A DNA stretch of 64,000 nt from Cylicocyclus nassatus (lineage: Eukaryota > Nematoda > Chromadorea > Rhabditida > Strongylidae): NCBI GenBank assembly GCA_958299035.1, contig CATQJL010000223.1, positions 4,210,359-4,274,358 of the forward strand. The letters are read 5' to 3'. Below, piece by piece: positions 43,315 through 55,664 of this stretch; positions within the stretch are counted from its first letter, which is position 1, and each line of letters opens with the position of its first letter. The notes below the pieces were generated by a model. The model saw only the letters and a list, made by a program, of their open reading frames with translations. It had not been told where the DNA came from and ran no database searches. Position numbers and translations under genes: made by a program.

Positions 43315-44922
43315 CTAAAAGTAATCAGATTCGTCAATACCTAACAATTTCAAAAGATCGCATTTCAAAAGTTTTTTCCTGAACAATTTGGAGTTAGTAG
43401 AAGAAATGACAGAATCAGGTAATTTCTGCATCCAACGTGCAGTACGGACAAAAAAGGAGTCATGAAAAGGCCTGGTTAAATTTGTTGACGCTATTGAATC
43501 AGCACAGTAAAAGTTAAACCTACCTGTACGACCGTAGCAAGGCTTCCAAACCCAGAACTCACTAGGTAAAAGCTTAGTCTCAAGACGTAATATTTGAAAA
43601 GCAAGTACTAAATCGGCAACAATCCTTCGGTAAAGCAGGCTACGGAGCTTGAAGCGGTCCAACCTACTTCTGTAGGACGGGAGGGCAGTTGGGTAATCGT
43701 CGTTAGGGATAAGTCTATAGAAAAGGATACGAGTGAAAGTCATTTGAACTCTTTCCAAAGTCAAAATATCCTTTTTTATATATGGACTCCAAACTTGGCT
43801 AGCATATTCTAACTGTGGGAGGACATAAGCCATATACATTCTGATGTAAACTTTCTCATCAACATGCTTCAAGTTACATAGCAAAAGAAAGAGTCTACGC
43901 AGGGCTGCACTTGCTAATTTCTCGATGTGGGATCTAGATCGAAGCTCTTGATCAACTAGTACCCCAAGATCTCTTATTAGTTCAGGTCTGGAAAGAGAAG
44001 TACCAGAATGCTCATATTTTTCGAAGGTGCATTCACTCACCTTTTTTCTAGAGATTGTCAGGCAGGCACTTTTCGTTAGGTTAACGTCAATGCTGTTAAG
44101 AGACGCCCAAGTCAGAATATTCTGTAGACAGCCTTTTAGGGCTTGAGTCACCTTCTCTCGATCAGAATCAGCATATGATGCAAACACTTTGATATCATCT
44201 GCGTAGGCCATAACCTTAACTCTGCTGTCAGTAGTCAGAAGTCCTGGGAGGTCACTGGTGTAAATATTGAAAAGTAAAGGGGACAATACACCACCTTGTG
44301 GTACTCCACTAGTTGCTGGGTAGAAGGAAGAGTCGGCACAATTACAACGGACAGAAAAAGTCCTATTAGACAGATAAGATGAAAGCCATTTCAATGCAGT
44401 TCCACGAATTCCTACTTTGAAAAGTTTTTCAATCAATTTGGAAATGTCAACTCTGTCGAAGGCTTTAGACAGATCAAAATAAAGAACATCGGTAAATCGC
44501 TTTTGAGATAAAGCTTTTTTCCAATAATGTTCACACACCACTAATTGAAGGGTGGTCGAAGAACCTTCAATGAAACCGAACTGCTCAGCTGCGATGAGAT
44601 GGTTTTCTGCACAGAATGCCAACAATTTTCTTCTGACAACCTTCTCAGCAACTTTACAAACAACAGAGTTAATGGATATCGGCCGAAATTCGGTAACTTT
44701 ACATGGACTCTGAACCTTAGGTATAGGTACGACTTTTCCTTGCTTCCATATATTTGGAAGCTCGCCACTGCTCAAGGAAAGATTGATTAATATAGAAACA
44801 GGAGTAGCTAACTGATTGGCGCATTTTTTGAACACTATATATATACTGATACGTATCACAGGCCTGTATCTCCTTTTATAAGCCACGTCAGAGGATCGGA
44901 CTAACGCAGATCGGATACTCAT
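43315..44922 (-). CDS. LINE reverse transcriptase, uninterrupted 535-codon frame
   Basis: A complete non-LTR reverse transcriptase domain with all blocks in order: GKVVPIPK, EFRPISINSVV, EQFGFIEGSSTTLQL, VLYFDLSKAFDRVD (motif A), SGVPQGGVLSPLLFNIYTSD (motif B), VMAYADDIKVFAS (motif C with both catalytic Asp), LTKS (motif D) and IRDLGVLVD (motif E), followed by a thumb and C-terminal region ending LLGIDESDYF. It would reverse-transcribe element RNA at a nicked target. The N-terminal endonuclease is missing, so it is 5'-truncated and the start at 44,922 is only the first in-frame ATG. No stops in 1.6 kb suggests a recent insertion. Confidence 0.92.
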   Translation of the reverse strand: MSIRSALVRSSDVAYKRRYRPVIRISIYIVFKKCANQLATPVSILINLSLSSGELPNIWKQGKVVPIPKVQSPCKVTEFRPISINSVVCKVAEKVVRRKLLAFCAENHLIAAEQFGFIEGSSTTLQLVVCEHYWKKALSQKRFTDVLYFDLSKAFDRVDISKLIEKLFKVGIRGTALKWLSSYLSNRTFSVRCNCADSSFYPATSGVPQGGVLSPLLFNIYTSDLPGLLTTDSRVKVMAYADDIKVFASYADSDREKVTQALKGCLQNILTWASLNSIDVNLTKSACLTISRKKVSECTFEKYEHSGTSLSRPELIRDLGVLVDQELRSRSHIEKLASAALRRLFLLLCNLKHVDEKVYIRMYMAYVLPQLEYASQVWSPYIKKDILTLERVQMTFTRILFYRLIPNDDYPTALPSYRSRLDRFKLRSLLYRRIVADLVLAFQILRLETKLLPSEFWVWKPCYGRTGRFNFYCADSIASTNLTRPFHDSFFVRTARWMQKLPDSVISSTNSKLFRKKLLKCDLLKLLGIDESDYF

Positions 44923-44983
44923 TGGCCCCTCTTTACAACTATGTGCTCATCTGGGTGGATGGATCTTGCCCGGACGCTGCCTT

Positions 44984-45643
44984 CAAGTTCAATCGATTTT
45001 TCAATCAATAATGAACCCCATTTTCTAGTAAACAATTTCAAAAATAAATATCGTTATGATTATGACGTTATCCTATCATTAATGAACAGACTGGACTTGC
45101 TCAGAATAGAGAATTGTGATAGATTCTCATCATTTTAGCGGCGAAACAAGCAGTAGCGAGGTACTGCAGCCATCATTTACAGTCCGTCTTGGCTAAAATC
45201 GCATGGCGGACAGAGTTGTAAAGAAAGTCATTTTTGAATCATTCCCAAAAAGCAATAAATGTCCTAATACAAGTTCTAAATTATTTTTCTCTTACAGAAA
45301 CCGTTAAACAGCTTCCAGGTGATTATAGATGCTGTTTTACCTCATGGGAAATACTTTCGAAAAAAAAACATGTCAAATTGGACCAAAACATGTCAATTTT
45401 TTTCTGACACGTGGCGGTCCTTGTAGAATCTATAAAAAAAATTGCCCTCAATTAAATAGCGCATTCATGAGAGCCTTTTGAAATATGGGCCCGGATAACG
45501 GAAAAGTACCGAATATTCAGTTTAGCAACAGATGTTAATGAAGAGAATTGAAACAATTTTCCAAGTATTTTCGAAACAAGTTGCTCATATTTGCAATGAA
45601 AAATCAGTTTGGACAAGCCTAGTAGGAACAAAAAACTGAAATA
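44984..45643. other. Intergenic, no gene seen
   Basis: AT-rich. Contains the inverted partner of 41,703 at about 45,487-45,521. Confidence 0.5.
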
Positions 45644-46660
45644 TTAGGTCGTTCCGAAAGTAATGTCGCTTTTTTCAAACGAATGCCACATCTCGTGGAA
45701 CAAAGGTATGTAAGAGGTTCTGGAAGCATTTGATGCAGCATTTCATTCTCTTTTCAATGGTTATTTAACCACTGCACGAAAACTAATAATCTTTCGAAAA
45801 ATTATCAAAATCTGCAACCCATGCTTTTTGAGAAGACCATGTTTCACAATTTTTCTAAATTTTTGCAACAACCCTCGGAAGGAGTCCAAGTAATGGATGG
45901 ATAGAGCAAGCCCTATAGGAAACAGTACAACTTTTGTCTACTTTCCAGAATTCGTCATAATTTTTGCACAGATTTTTTGATGGAACCACCAAATTTCAGC
46001 ATTCTCGCCTCAGACACAAATGCATCAAACACCAATAAATCTTCGGATTGTGAAACTTACAACGGTGGATTATGGTTTGACACTAATTTTACAAACCCAA
46101 TGAGTATTCACCGCTTTAGATTAGCAACTTTTAAAAATTCCGGGTACAGCCTGGGGCCCTGAAAACTTAATTATGATGATTTTATACCGGAAAACTTGAT
46201 AAATGGAAACAAAAAACAACTAGTAGAAAGAGGAGAGAAAGCTGCGTCGAATGACACCCGAGTTGCTTACCGGTTATTGTTCTGTGAGGTTAGAGTTGAC
46301 CACATATGGAATTTGATGGCATTAAAAAATTGGTTCCAGAAACTCAAAGAAGCAAGCTAAGGAAAAGGGAGAAGTTAATCTGTGTCCTATAGGATTTTTT
46401 CTATCTACCTGTCATTTGCGCTTCTTCGCAGAATAGGTACAAAATTTTAGAAAAATAGCTGAACTTGACCATGGCAAAAAGCATGTGCCGCAGATTTTGA
46501 TAATTTTTCGAGAGCTCATTAGATATTATGCAATGAAATCGCAACTTTCAGAAGGAGGATGAAATGCTGCATCGAATGCTCCTGAGATCTATTGAAAATC
46601 TTGATTCCATAAAATGTGGCGTTCTTTTGAAAAAGCGACATTACTTTCGGAACGACCTAA
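45644..46660 (+). mobile_element. Mariner-like element, TTAGGTCGTTCC family, copy 1
   Basis: TA-flanked inverted ends TTAGGTCGTTCCGAAAGTAA and AAGTAATGTCGC. 1,017 bp. No intact transposase. A frame containing EPPNFSILASDTNASNTNKS recurs on the opposite strand of copy 2. Confidence 0.9.
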
Positions 46661-46691
46661 TAGATCAAAAAAGAGCTTGCGAACCAATTTA

Positions 46692-47712
46692 TTAGGTGAA
46701 TGAATCGGAATGTAATGTCGCTCTTTTCAAATGAACGCCAAATTTCAAAGAATGAAGATTTTCAAGAGTTCTGAAGAGCATTCGATGCAGCATTTTATCC
46801 TCTTTCTAATGATTGTAATTTAATTGCAAAATATTTAATGAGGCCTCGAAAAATTACCTAAATCTGCGACTTAGGCTTTTTGCCATGGTCACGTTCGACT
46901 ATTTTTCTAAATTTTTGTACTTATTCTCCGAAGAAGTACAAGCAACAGATAGATAGAGCAAACCCTATAAGACACAGAGTAATTTTTTTCTTTTCTTTAA
47001 CTTGCTTTTTACTGTTTCTGGAATCAATTTTTTAATGCTATCAAATTCCATATTTGGTCAACTCAAACCTCACAGAACAACATCCCGCAAGCAACTCGAG
47101 TGTCATTCGTCGCAGCTTTTTCTCCTCTTTCTATCAGTTGTTTTTTATTTTTGATTTATCAAGTTTTTCGGGACAAAATCATCACAAATCAGAGTTTCCA
47201 GAGCGCCCCAGTACCCGGAATTTCCAAAAGTTGCTCATCTGAAGCGGTGAATGCTCATTTGGTTTGCACAATTAGTGTCCAACCATAATCCATCTTTGTA
47301 AGTTTCAAAATCCGAAGATTTATTGGTGTTTGATGCATTTGTGTCTGAGACGAACCTGCTAAAATTTGGTGGTTCCATCAAAAAATCTGTACAAAAAACG
47401 GCGAGATCAAGGAAGGAGAAAAAAGTTGTGCTGTTTCCTATAGGGCTTGCTCTATCCATCCATTACTTGGACTCCTTCCGAGAGTTGTTATAAAATTGTA
47501 GAAAAATTGTGAAACTTGGCCTTTTCAGAAAGCATGGGTCGCAGATTTTGATAATTTTTCGAGACATTATCAAATTTTTTGCAGAGATTGTAAAACCATT
47601 AGAAAGAGAATGAAATGCTACACAAAATGCTACCAGAATCTCTTACATATCTCTGTTCCACGGGATCTGGCGTACGCTTGAAAAAAGCGACATTACTTTC
47701 GGAACGACCTAA
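46692..47712 (-). mobile_element. Mariner-like element, same family, copy 2 inverted
   Basis: TA-flanked, 1,021 bp, inverted relative to copy 1 and 31 bp away. One end is degenerate (TTAGGTGAATGAATCGGAAT), the other canonical. Confidence 0.85.
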
Positions 47713-48283
47713 TATAATAAAGAATGATTCTGAAAGCTGATTTTGAATTCAAGTGGAATTTTGAAATCTACCATGTATCCAAATTGTAACCAACTGAAGA
47801 AGCATGAACGAAATATCAGAGAGTTTTCCAATAGCTGCAACGCATTCCTGGGCTAATTAACAAGGGATCGGAGCGAACAGCGCACCGCGTACGGTACCCA
47901 GCTGGCGGCTGGCACATGCTATCGTTCATAAAGTCACTCACCCGAAGGACAGTTGGTTAAACAGGCGTTGTCACTCGCTAATCTTATAATTAGGTCGCCA
48001 ATTTTAAATTTTTTGGTGGAATTTTAAGACTTGAATGTGAAAATTTTTTTTGTTCGTTTGTTTGAATCCATGATTAGTGCTCTTTCGAGCTGTTCGTTCC
48101 TTAGATTTTTTGATTGGAACTTTCAACGCATAACCCAGTTCAGTGCTACTAAAAAATCTCTTGAAAGTTACCTTGTGTACTGTGAACACTTACCATGGAA
48201 AACGCGCAGCAAAGACTATGAAGTGAAGCTGAAACAGCAGAATATTCTCAAACGTCAAGATGAGTAAAAGCAAAGGAAACAAT
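47713..48283. other. Intergenic, no gene recognised
   Basis: A 78-codon plus frame at 48,031-48,267 has no recognisable domain. A GGTACCCAGCTGGCG block near 47,895 recalls the repeats at 50,142 and 56,559. Confidence 0.4.
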
Positions 48284-48495
48284 TACCCTAATTTCACGCG
48301 TACAAGGCGCGGGGGATTTTTTTCTAAAATCCGCCAGCCCAAACACGCCACAACACTTCGCGACCAAAGAACCCTATACCGGGCTCCGTATTGCCGAGAA
48401 TTGAACGGCAAGGTTCGCTTTCCGAAACACATTGAAGCGAGCGACTTGTTTGAAAAATCGAAAAAGGTGCGCCTTGTACGCGTGAAATTAGGGTA
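48284..48495. mobile_element. 212-bp MITE
   Basis: TACCCTAATTTCACGCGTAC plus AAGGCGC at both ends in inverted orientation. Open frames on both strands are by-products of the palindromic ends. Confidence 0.88.
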
Positions 48496-49175
48496 GTCTT
48501 TTCTTGTATTAGTCATGCGGAAAGTTTTTTCGCTTTTTGCGCCTTTGATGTTGGTGCCATAATTTAAGATAGTGCCAGAGGGTTCATAGAGATTGCTATA
48601 TACGGATCTGTAGAGTAAGTCTTCTATTTTTAACGATCCCACAGAAGTTGTAGAAAGCGCTTTGTGTGGAAGTTTACGCGGCCTCAAATTCGACGTATGA
48701 AGACGAGATTTTCGAATAATTGTATTCTATAGGCTTAAACTTGAGTGTAAGACAGTTGAGGAGACCATCCTTGTGCGCAACGCATTTGCCAAGGTTACGC
48801 CTTTCTTGATTTAGGTTCAAGATTACTCTAAAAGGTTCAGACTTAGAGATGTGAAAGCTAATGTTTTGCAGTGTTTGGAAGGTGTTCGCGCTGTATAAAC
48901 GAGCATCTCAGAGGACCCTTTAGAGCAAATCGCAATTATAGCTGCGTAAAATAATTAGCAGGCCTTGAAGTACCATATGGCCCCATTACAAGCCAGCTTC
49001 GCTAAAATTGGATTGAGGGCGCGTTGAGTCTGCTTTCGTTGCCCATAATTTACTGGAGTGATCCTTTTATGGCTGGGTTATTAATTACAACAAAAAATTG
49101 GCTGAGTATGGCTACAAGAGGTGACATTGCGGTAAATCATTTGGAATAAGCATTGAAAGCATGCCCAGAACAATA
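48496..49175. other. Intergenic, nothing recognised
   Basis: No coding frame, repeat or RNA gene that I can support. Confidence 0.4.
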
Positions 49176-49728
49176 AGTCATTCCAAAAGGTTGATGTATT
49201 CAAATAAATGTGATTCTGTTGGTCTTGCGCGCTATTAACTTGCTAAGATACGATTGTACTGTAAGAGCAGAAGTGTGATATTACTGTGGAGATCATTTGT
49301 CAAAATTTTGAAACTGAGCAGCCTTGCACGTATAAGCCATGAGAGATGGTATCCTCGCCCATTCCGCCGCCAAACCACATGTAAGAAAAATGGCTCTCAC
49401 AAGAGGGCTTGACCGCGCACCGAGGTTCCTGTTTGTTTTTCAACCTCTTTAGACCTTCTTTTAATAATCACCAAATTTTCTAATTCCTCGATGCCTATCA
49501 AAAGATAATAGGTCCCAATAAAGACCGGCTAGCCAAAAACGCCTTTTTAGGCTTTCTTGATTCCTCTGAGATTATTTCGCAAGAAAAAAGTACAAGAGCA
49601 CAGCAAGAGTGTTGCGAGAGATTTACTGAACACAATGCAATTTATTTGATGGAAAAAGGTTGAACCTGGAAAATGTGCTTGTTTGAATTGAAAGGTGCGA
49701 AAACGAAAAAACTTTACGAATGACCTAA
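49176..49728 (-). mobile_element. Degenerate mariner-like element
   Basis: One clear TA-flanked end (TTAGGTCATTCGTAAAGTTT, inverted at 49,709-49,728) and a weak partner near 49,176 (AGTCATTCCAAAAGG). About 550 bp, no transposase. Confidence 0.5.
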
Positions 49729-51956
49729 TATTGGAATATCTCCTATAGCGGTCCCACACTTTTTGGGAGGGAGGAGGATAGGATTTTTTTTCAGCAGCCA
49801 CACAATCCGAGCACTTCTGTGGGATGCTGTCTGATATTTTGCGGATTTATAGCCCAGAGAATTGGAAATTTAGATGTTTTTTCCCGAAAATATTGGAATT
49901 TTGAAATATAGGCAAGAACCACCTCTATCTATAGCAATTTCTTTAAAAAATTAATGTTCATTACTTACAAGTCACTTTCACGATGATAATTCTCGTGTAA
50001 ACCGTTTTCAAAAACTTTACCGCTTCGGCTTCACGTTAAATTCGCTGTTGGGTGTAAACTAGTCACTGTGGGCGTTCGCTTTGAAGTGCTAAGAAGAAGA
50101 GAAATAAGGGCAATGCTACACGCAATAAACGGGTGCATGGTGCTAGGTACCCAGCCGAGGTGCGGGCGTTAGGTACCCAGCTAGCAATGGTATACACTCT
50201 CAGACAATCCACCGAAACTTCCGCAGGACAAGCAGGATTTGCAGCGATTCCGCAGCACTTTCTTAAGTATTGAGAAAGTGCATGCTCCAAAATGCGAGGT
50301 TTCCGCAGGAAATTGACTTCGGAGCTATCATAAACCGGAACTTCTGCAGCACTTTCCATAAAGCGCTGCAAGAATGCAGTAAGGCTCGTGAGGTTTCCGC
50401 AGCACTTTGACCTGCCAGTATTTCCGCAGGATTTTGAGAGCGCGTGCGCTTGGAATTGCGAAGTAGCGAACGCATCTTCAGCAATCAACAGCGCATGGTT
50501 CATTGCTCTTTTCTTACCTATTGTTTCGCTCCTGTTTTTCTTCTTTTCTCTTTTTTCTTTGTTTCTTCAATGTTGGCGGTATTAAACCTATACTTATCCA
50601 TATTCTGAGTATTCTTGCAGACATCGGTGCAGGTATGCGAACAACCATCACTAAGCTGCTGGAGTGCTTGAAAAGGACTCAACGGAGGCACTTCATTTAA
50701 GCACAATGCTCTTGTTCAAGTATGTCCAATTTTTTTTGCTTTTTGCTTTGTTTAAAATAATATCAAATAATTTGAAACTATTACTTTGTAGAAAATATAT
50801 GTTGGATGTTTAAACAAAGCAGAAGTAGTTTGGCAGAAACATATCAATACAAAGGGGAGGGGATAAAGGGTCACAAATCTTTTGATATGATCTATAGCTC
50901 TTAGGCAATGATAAAATTTCAAAAATTATCGGATTCAAAGTAGTTGAGGAGCAATTTTCAGACGTGTGCTCAAAAATCGAAGGTGTAAAATTGGGACCGC
51001 AAAAGTTTAACCATTCTTGAATTCTCTTCTGAGGCCACACGCTTATGAACCCGAAAATTTTTTGTCCCTTCTTCCCCCTTTTGGAAAAATCTCTCACACC
51101 GTCACTGTTTTTCGTTCATCTATCCTCCTCCTCCCTGTGATATTGTTCAGTGTTTTCTCACTCATACATATCCTATTACAATACGCATACATCGCAAAAC
51201 GATATTTTCTGATTCGAAGATTGAAAGTAAAAAAATAAAAGTGAAAAAAAAATACCAAAAGAAAGGAAGAGGGAAAATTTGGGTCTCAAGATTTTCTGTA
51301 GAGGTCCAGAAACTCTCTGTGAATAATAAAATGATTTCCAAACATTTTAATCCAAAGTAGCCCTGTGGGTAATTTTCGGAGGTGTGGCTCATTCCACGAT
51401 CCTTTTGCTAAAAGAGGGGTAGAAGAATTGAAACGCAAAAATTTGTTCCGGAAATTCCTTTTGATGGGAGCAGCTTTCTGTGCAAAGTTTGCTTAATTAA
51501 ATTCTTATGAAAAGTTCCGACTTTAGAAGAAAATACCAGAAAGTCAAATTCCCTAATTTTTACTGCTTGCCCAAGTTTCGATTTTGGCTTCAACTTTCAG
51601 ACCTTTTGCAGACATGGGAAACTTTGAAATAAAATATTTGTCTTCACCGGCTTCGATCTCTGAAGCTTGCTTCTATTGAAGGGTGCCTTAGGAACCTTTG
51701 GAAAGGGCACGAATTCCTCTTCTAAACAAAAATGAACTTATGCAGATTGGCTGAGAAATAAGGAAGTAATAAGTTTTTTGTTTCTCTAGTATTATTAGGT
51801 CTAGGTATTATTAGGTCAGGTCCAAAAAGTTCAACCGCACCATACTCAAAAATTCATCATCTTTCGATTTTCCAGCCGATTTCATCGTTTTTATTTTTAT
51901 TTGGGAGTGTAAATCAAGCTCTTCATACTGATACTTTAATGGCTTACTACTGACCA
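49729..51956. other. Intergenic with TTCCGCAG-type degenerate repeats
   Basis: 50,215-50,440 carries many TTCCGCAGGA / CCGCAGCACTTT variants, related to 54,890-55,030. Remaining frames are short. A mariner-like TTAGGTCAGGTCC end may lie at about 51,810. Confidence 0.45.
50142..50182 (-). repeat. Dispersed GGTACCTAACGCCCGCACC repeat, copy 1
   Basis: Inverted copy of 56,559-56,597. Each contains GCTGGGTACCTA or its inverse twice. Confidence 0.8.
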
Positions 51957-52380
51957 TTTGTTGCATAGATAGGAGCGTTAGAAGAAAATGACCCAATGAA
52001 TTTTCTGTGTAGGGTCATAAAAAATCTGAAACTTGCAAAAATAATTGGAAAGGTCGGTATAGGTTTATTACCTGCTCTTCCCAACTTTGCAGAGTTTGTG
52101 CTGATTGGACGCCTCTATCAAATGTTATAATTTCCGAGAAAAATCAAAATAAATCAAAATTGCCTTTTTGTACTGCTTGCTCGAAAATCATAACTTTTGA
52201 TAGAGACGTTCAATCAGCACAAACTTTGCTCATTTAGAAAGAGCAGGTAACAAAATCTGTCAGACGGGCCGCCCTGAATTTTATTGCAAGTTTCAGATTG
52301 TTTCAGATTTTTTATAACACTACACAGAAAATTCCAAACTTGGGTCATTTTCTTCTACCGCTCCTATCTATGCAACGAAT
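51957..52380. repeat. Foldback repeat
   Basis: GTTGCATAGATAGGAGCG on the left and CGCTCCTATCTATGCAAC on the right. Inner arms include GCTGATTGGACG... inverted. Centre near 52,168. No gene. Confidence 0.85.
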
Positions 52381-52811
52381 GCCTTGGAAATCTTACACAT
52401 ATCTTTTGTCTGAAAATTCTGAAATATTGGGTCGAACTATAGAACCTTGATTTTTTTCGCTGAAAGCTCCACAGATCTTCAAATCTGAACCAAAACTTTT
52501 TTTTGCGATTGGCGCGATTTACTTCAAAAATTTTCCAATATTTCTCATTAAAGAAAGAAAAAAAGCCCGAAGTCGGCCGCGCGGACAAGACCAAAATTAG
52601 TGAAGACGGGACATTTCCCACAGGACCGACCATCTTCTCCTTGGAGCGCATCTTATCCCTTGTGAATGAAGTAATTATCTTTGCCTTTATTTTATTCTTC
52701 CATTCTCTTCCATCAGTATATAATTGCTTTTCAATTCCTAATATCTGCCTACTTTTTCCAACCTTATTCGGTTATGCATATATATTGGTTGATATTGATT
52801 ATTATTTCATA
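52381..52811. other. Intergenic, nothing recognised
   Basis: No supported gene; AT-rich. Confidence 0.4.
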
Positions 52812-53700
52812 CTAGCTGGCTTACCCGGCTCCGCCGTATCCGGACCAAACTTGGCACACATACACTTCGGGCCCCGGCGGGTGTCACAGTCCACTTTTCG
52901 TTATCGATCGATGTCGATTTTACCGATTTTTATCGATTTTTTTGCAGAGTTCACCCACAGGGCTAGGAGATGGCACAGGGGGGAAGTGAGCATGGGGATT
53001 CCGAATACAATATTAGTTTTCAGAATTATCGATTACTTATATTGATTTTATCGATTTTTTGTAAATTTTGACATGCGAGGCTGGGATTTTGCACAGGGGC
53101 GTAATCGAGCATGCTGATTACGAATACAATATTAGTTTTCAAGATCGTCCATTACTTTTATCGATTTTATCGATTTTTTGAAAATTTGAGCTAGGGGGCT
53201 GGAATTTGGCACAGGGGTGTAATCGAGCATGCTGATCACCCCCTTGGGGATGATCAGCATGCTCGATTACCCCCCTGTGCCAACTCCCAGCCCCATAGCT
53301 CAGACTTTGCAAAAAAAATCGATAAAATCGATAAAAGTAATCGATAATCCTGAAAACCAATATTGTATTCGGAATCCCCATGCTCGATTACCCCCCTGTG
53401 CCAACTCCCAGCCCCGTAGCTCAAACTTTGCAAAAAAATCGATAAAATCGATAAAAGTAATCGATAATCCTGAAAACCAATATTGTATTCGAAATCCCCA
53501 TGCTCGATTACCCCCCTGTGCCAACTCCCAGCCCCGTAGGTGAACTCAGCAAAAAAATCGATAAAAATCGATAAAATCGATATCGATCGATGACGAAAAG
53601 TAGCCTATGACACCCGCCGGGGCCCGTAGTGTATGTGTGCCAAGTTTGGTCCGGATCGGTTCAGAAATGGAATTTTCTATTCGGACATACGTACACACAT

Positions 53701-53735
<35 letters not shown>

Positions 53736-53778
53736 TACAGACATACATACAAACAGACATTCAGCTTTATATATAAGA
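52812..53778 (-). mobile_element. Helitron-like element, complete
   Basis: Minus orientation: starts TCTTATATATAAAGCTGAAT at 53,778 and ends GCCGGGTAAGCCAGCTAG at 52,812, inserted between A and T. Contains (CTGT)n and the ATCGAT-rich 120-bp units, partly in inverted order. Non-autonomous. Confidence 0.82.
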
Positions 53779-53801
53779 TAATGCTTCTATAATTTTATGT
53801 A

Positions 53802-54602
53802 TTAGGTTGTCCCGAATGTTTTGTCGGTTTTTCATACGGTTACATTTCCTAGCAACAATCCTGTATGCTTTTCTTGATATTTGCTACAATTCTTCACCCG
53901 TCATTTTTAATCTGTCCAAAGTTAGGCTAATTTTTAAAAATTTCATTCCAGTGTTCCAGAGGTGTTTAAGTATGGCACAAATAGAACAATTCTCGGACTA
54001 CAAGGCGATATTTTTAGATCCTCCTAAAATGTTTTTAGCTTCAAAAAATTATTTCTTCGGAGGTCTCGATTTTTGGCAAACTCATGAAACATGCGACTGC
54101 AGCAAAAACATGAAAGCTCTTGAAACTTTTGCGAGCTGAAACTTGATTGTTAATAAACAATAATTATACAACATGACCAAGTTTGATTTGCTTTGAAAAA
54201 TCAGCTTTTTGGAATTTTCGGCAACTTTACATGGTAGACGTAATCAAAAAGCCGCGGTTTTTCTCAAATGAATAATTATAACGGACTTGATAAACGTGAC
54301 CCTTGTAATCTAAAGTAAACGCAATGTAGCCAAAAATATGCTCTACGTAAAGGTTACTAGCGCTCTTTGGAAACATCAGAATAAGAGTTCTAAAATTTAG
54401 GAAAGATTTGGCGTTAATGCTGAACTGCTTAAAAAGCCATGGCGATAATATTGCAAAGACAGGGTAGATCAGAGAGCAAATATAGCAGTAAGAAAGAGTA
54501 TAAAAATTTGAATCAAAAGATACCTAGATCGTCCATGAATTGGTGCTCTTTGAGTTTTATTGAGCGATGAAAAAAACCGACAAAACTTCCGGGACAACCT
54601 AA
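53802..54602 (+). mobile_element. Mariner-like MITE, TTAGGTTGTCC family, third copy
   Basis: TA-flanked 801-bp relative of 9,657-10,551, more diverged and shorter. Confidence 0.88.
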
Positions 54603-55560
54603 TATCATTCAAGAAAACCTCATTTTCTTCATCGATTCTCAGCCTTATTGATCTCTTGATGTGCAATTATCACGGCCTATTGTGATTCTCTATGGTGCCT
54701 GCATAAAACAATACACTGCGCCATTTGCTTGATAAAACTATATCGCTGTCTACGTCTCTTAGTATCGCGAAAGTTTAGGAGAATTTTTCCATTAAAGCAA
54801 TGATGGCTTAGTAAAAAGCGAAGAATACTACTTAAAAATGAAGCTTGATTCGGAAGAACGGATCGCGAATCAAAAGAGGACCGCAATGTACTGTGGAACC
54901 CCAAACAAAGTGCTGCGGAAACCCTGTGCAGATTGCAGCCGTTCCGCAACGCTTTCGCAGGATTTCCGCCGAGTCACCTGCGGAAATCCTGCGAAAGCGC
55001 TGCGGAAGTTCCGGCCAGTCGTCTGAGCCACGCCCTCTGATTGCTTTACCAGTGGGTACTCAAGGATACACCGAATCCCAGTACTAGAACAGCTCACTTA
55101 GCTCGCTAAAGCGCTGGCGCTTGCTACTTACCAGTTTCAGAGTGAGTAAAAGAAAAAAAAAGTCAAAGGCATTCTCCTCAGGCAAGCAAATTTTTGAGCA
55201 ATAATGCTGGTAACATCTGACCTACTGGCCCAGAATCACCGATTTTTGTTGACATTTTATTGATAAATAACCAATAACGAGCAGCAACCAAATAAATTTG
55301 TTTTTTGAACATTTATATTATATACACATGTAAATCACAAATTGAGTGTGAAAATGAGTACTCTAACATTTGAAGGTGTAAGGTTGGGGGCCTAACCCTT
55401 CTACATTAATGTTGCTACTGGAAAAACCGTGCACTACATAATATCGTAGATTACCGAGGCTATTTGCTTCTCACTGCTGAGGAAAGCGGGTTCATTGAGA
55501 CGATTCTGATTGGTAAGCACGCTTTTTCCTTACTTTGAAAAATTTCACATGCCGTATGAG
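54603..55560. other. Intergenic with CTGCGGAA-type repeats
   Basis: 54,900-55,020 has clustered TGCGGAAA / TTCCGC variants forming partial inverted repeats. No gene seen. Confidence 0.45.
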
Positions 55561-55664
55561 TTGTTTCATACTGCAGTCGCTGCAGCAACGGCAGTCAATC
55601 GATCGATATCTTTTGCCCGCACCGATTTGACAGCAGTCGCTGCAGCGACTGCAGTATGAAACAA
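55561..55664. mobile_element. 104-bp MITE
   Basis: TTGTTTCATACTGCAGTCGC at one end and its inverse at the other. Confidence 0.82.

Larger units (their letters stand above)
42178..44935 (-). mobile_element. CR1/jockey-like LINE, 5'-truncated
   Basis: Minus-strand LINE: intact RT frame, then a 1.1-kb 3' region with (CATC)n and (CATA)n tracts, ending in an AAATATAAATATAAATC-type tail at about 42,178. The endonuclease is absent. Confidence 0.8.
41901..44983. mobile_element. DNA element with GGCAGCGTCCGGGCA termini, carrying a LINE
   Basis: AAGGCAGCGTCCGGGCAA at 41,901-41,918 and its inverse at 44,966-44,983. About 280 bp of left body and about 45 bp of right body surround the LINE at 42,178-44,935. 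The same motif occurs in both palindrome arms (about 3,105 and 35,570). Family unknown. Confidence 0.6.

Noticed and set aside
48260..48687. Overlapping open frames on both strands with matching peptides
   Set aside because: They are two readings of the palindromic ends of the 212-bp MITE.
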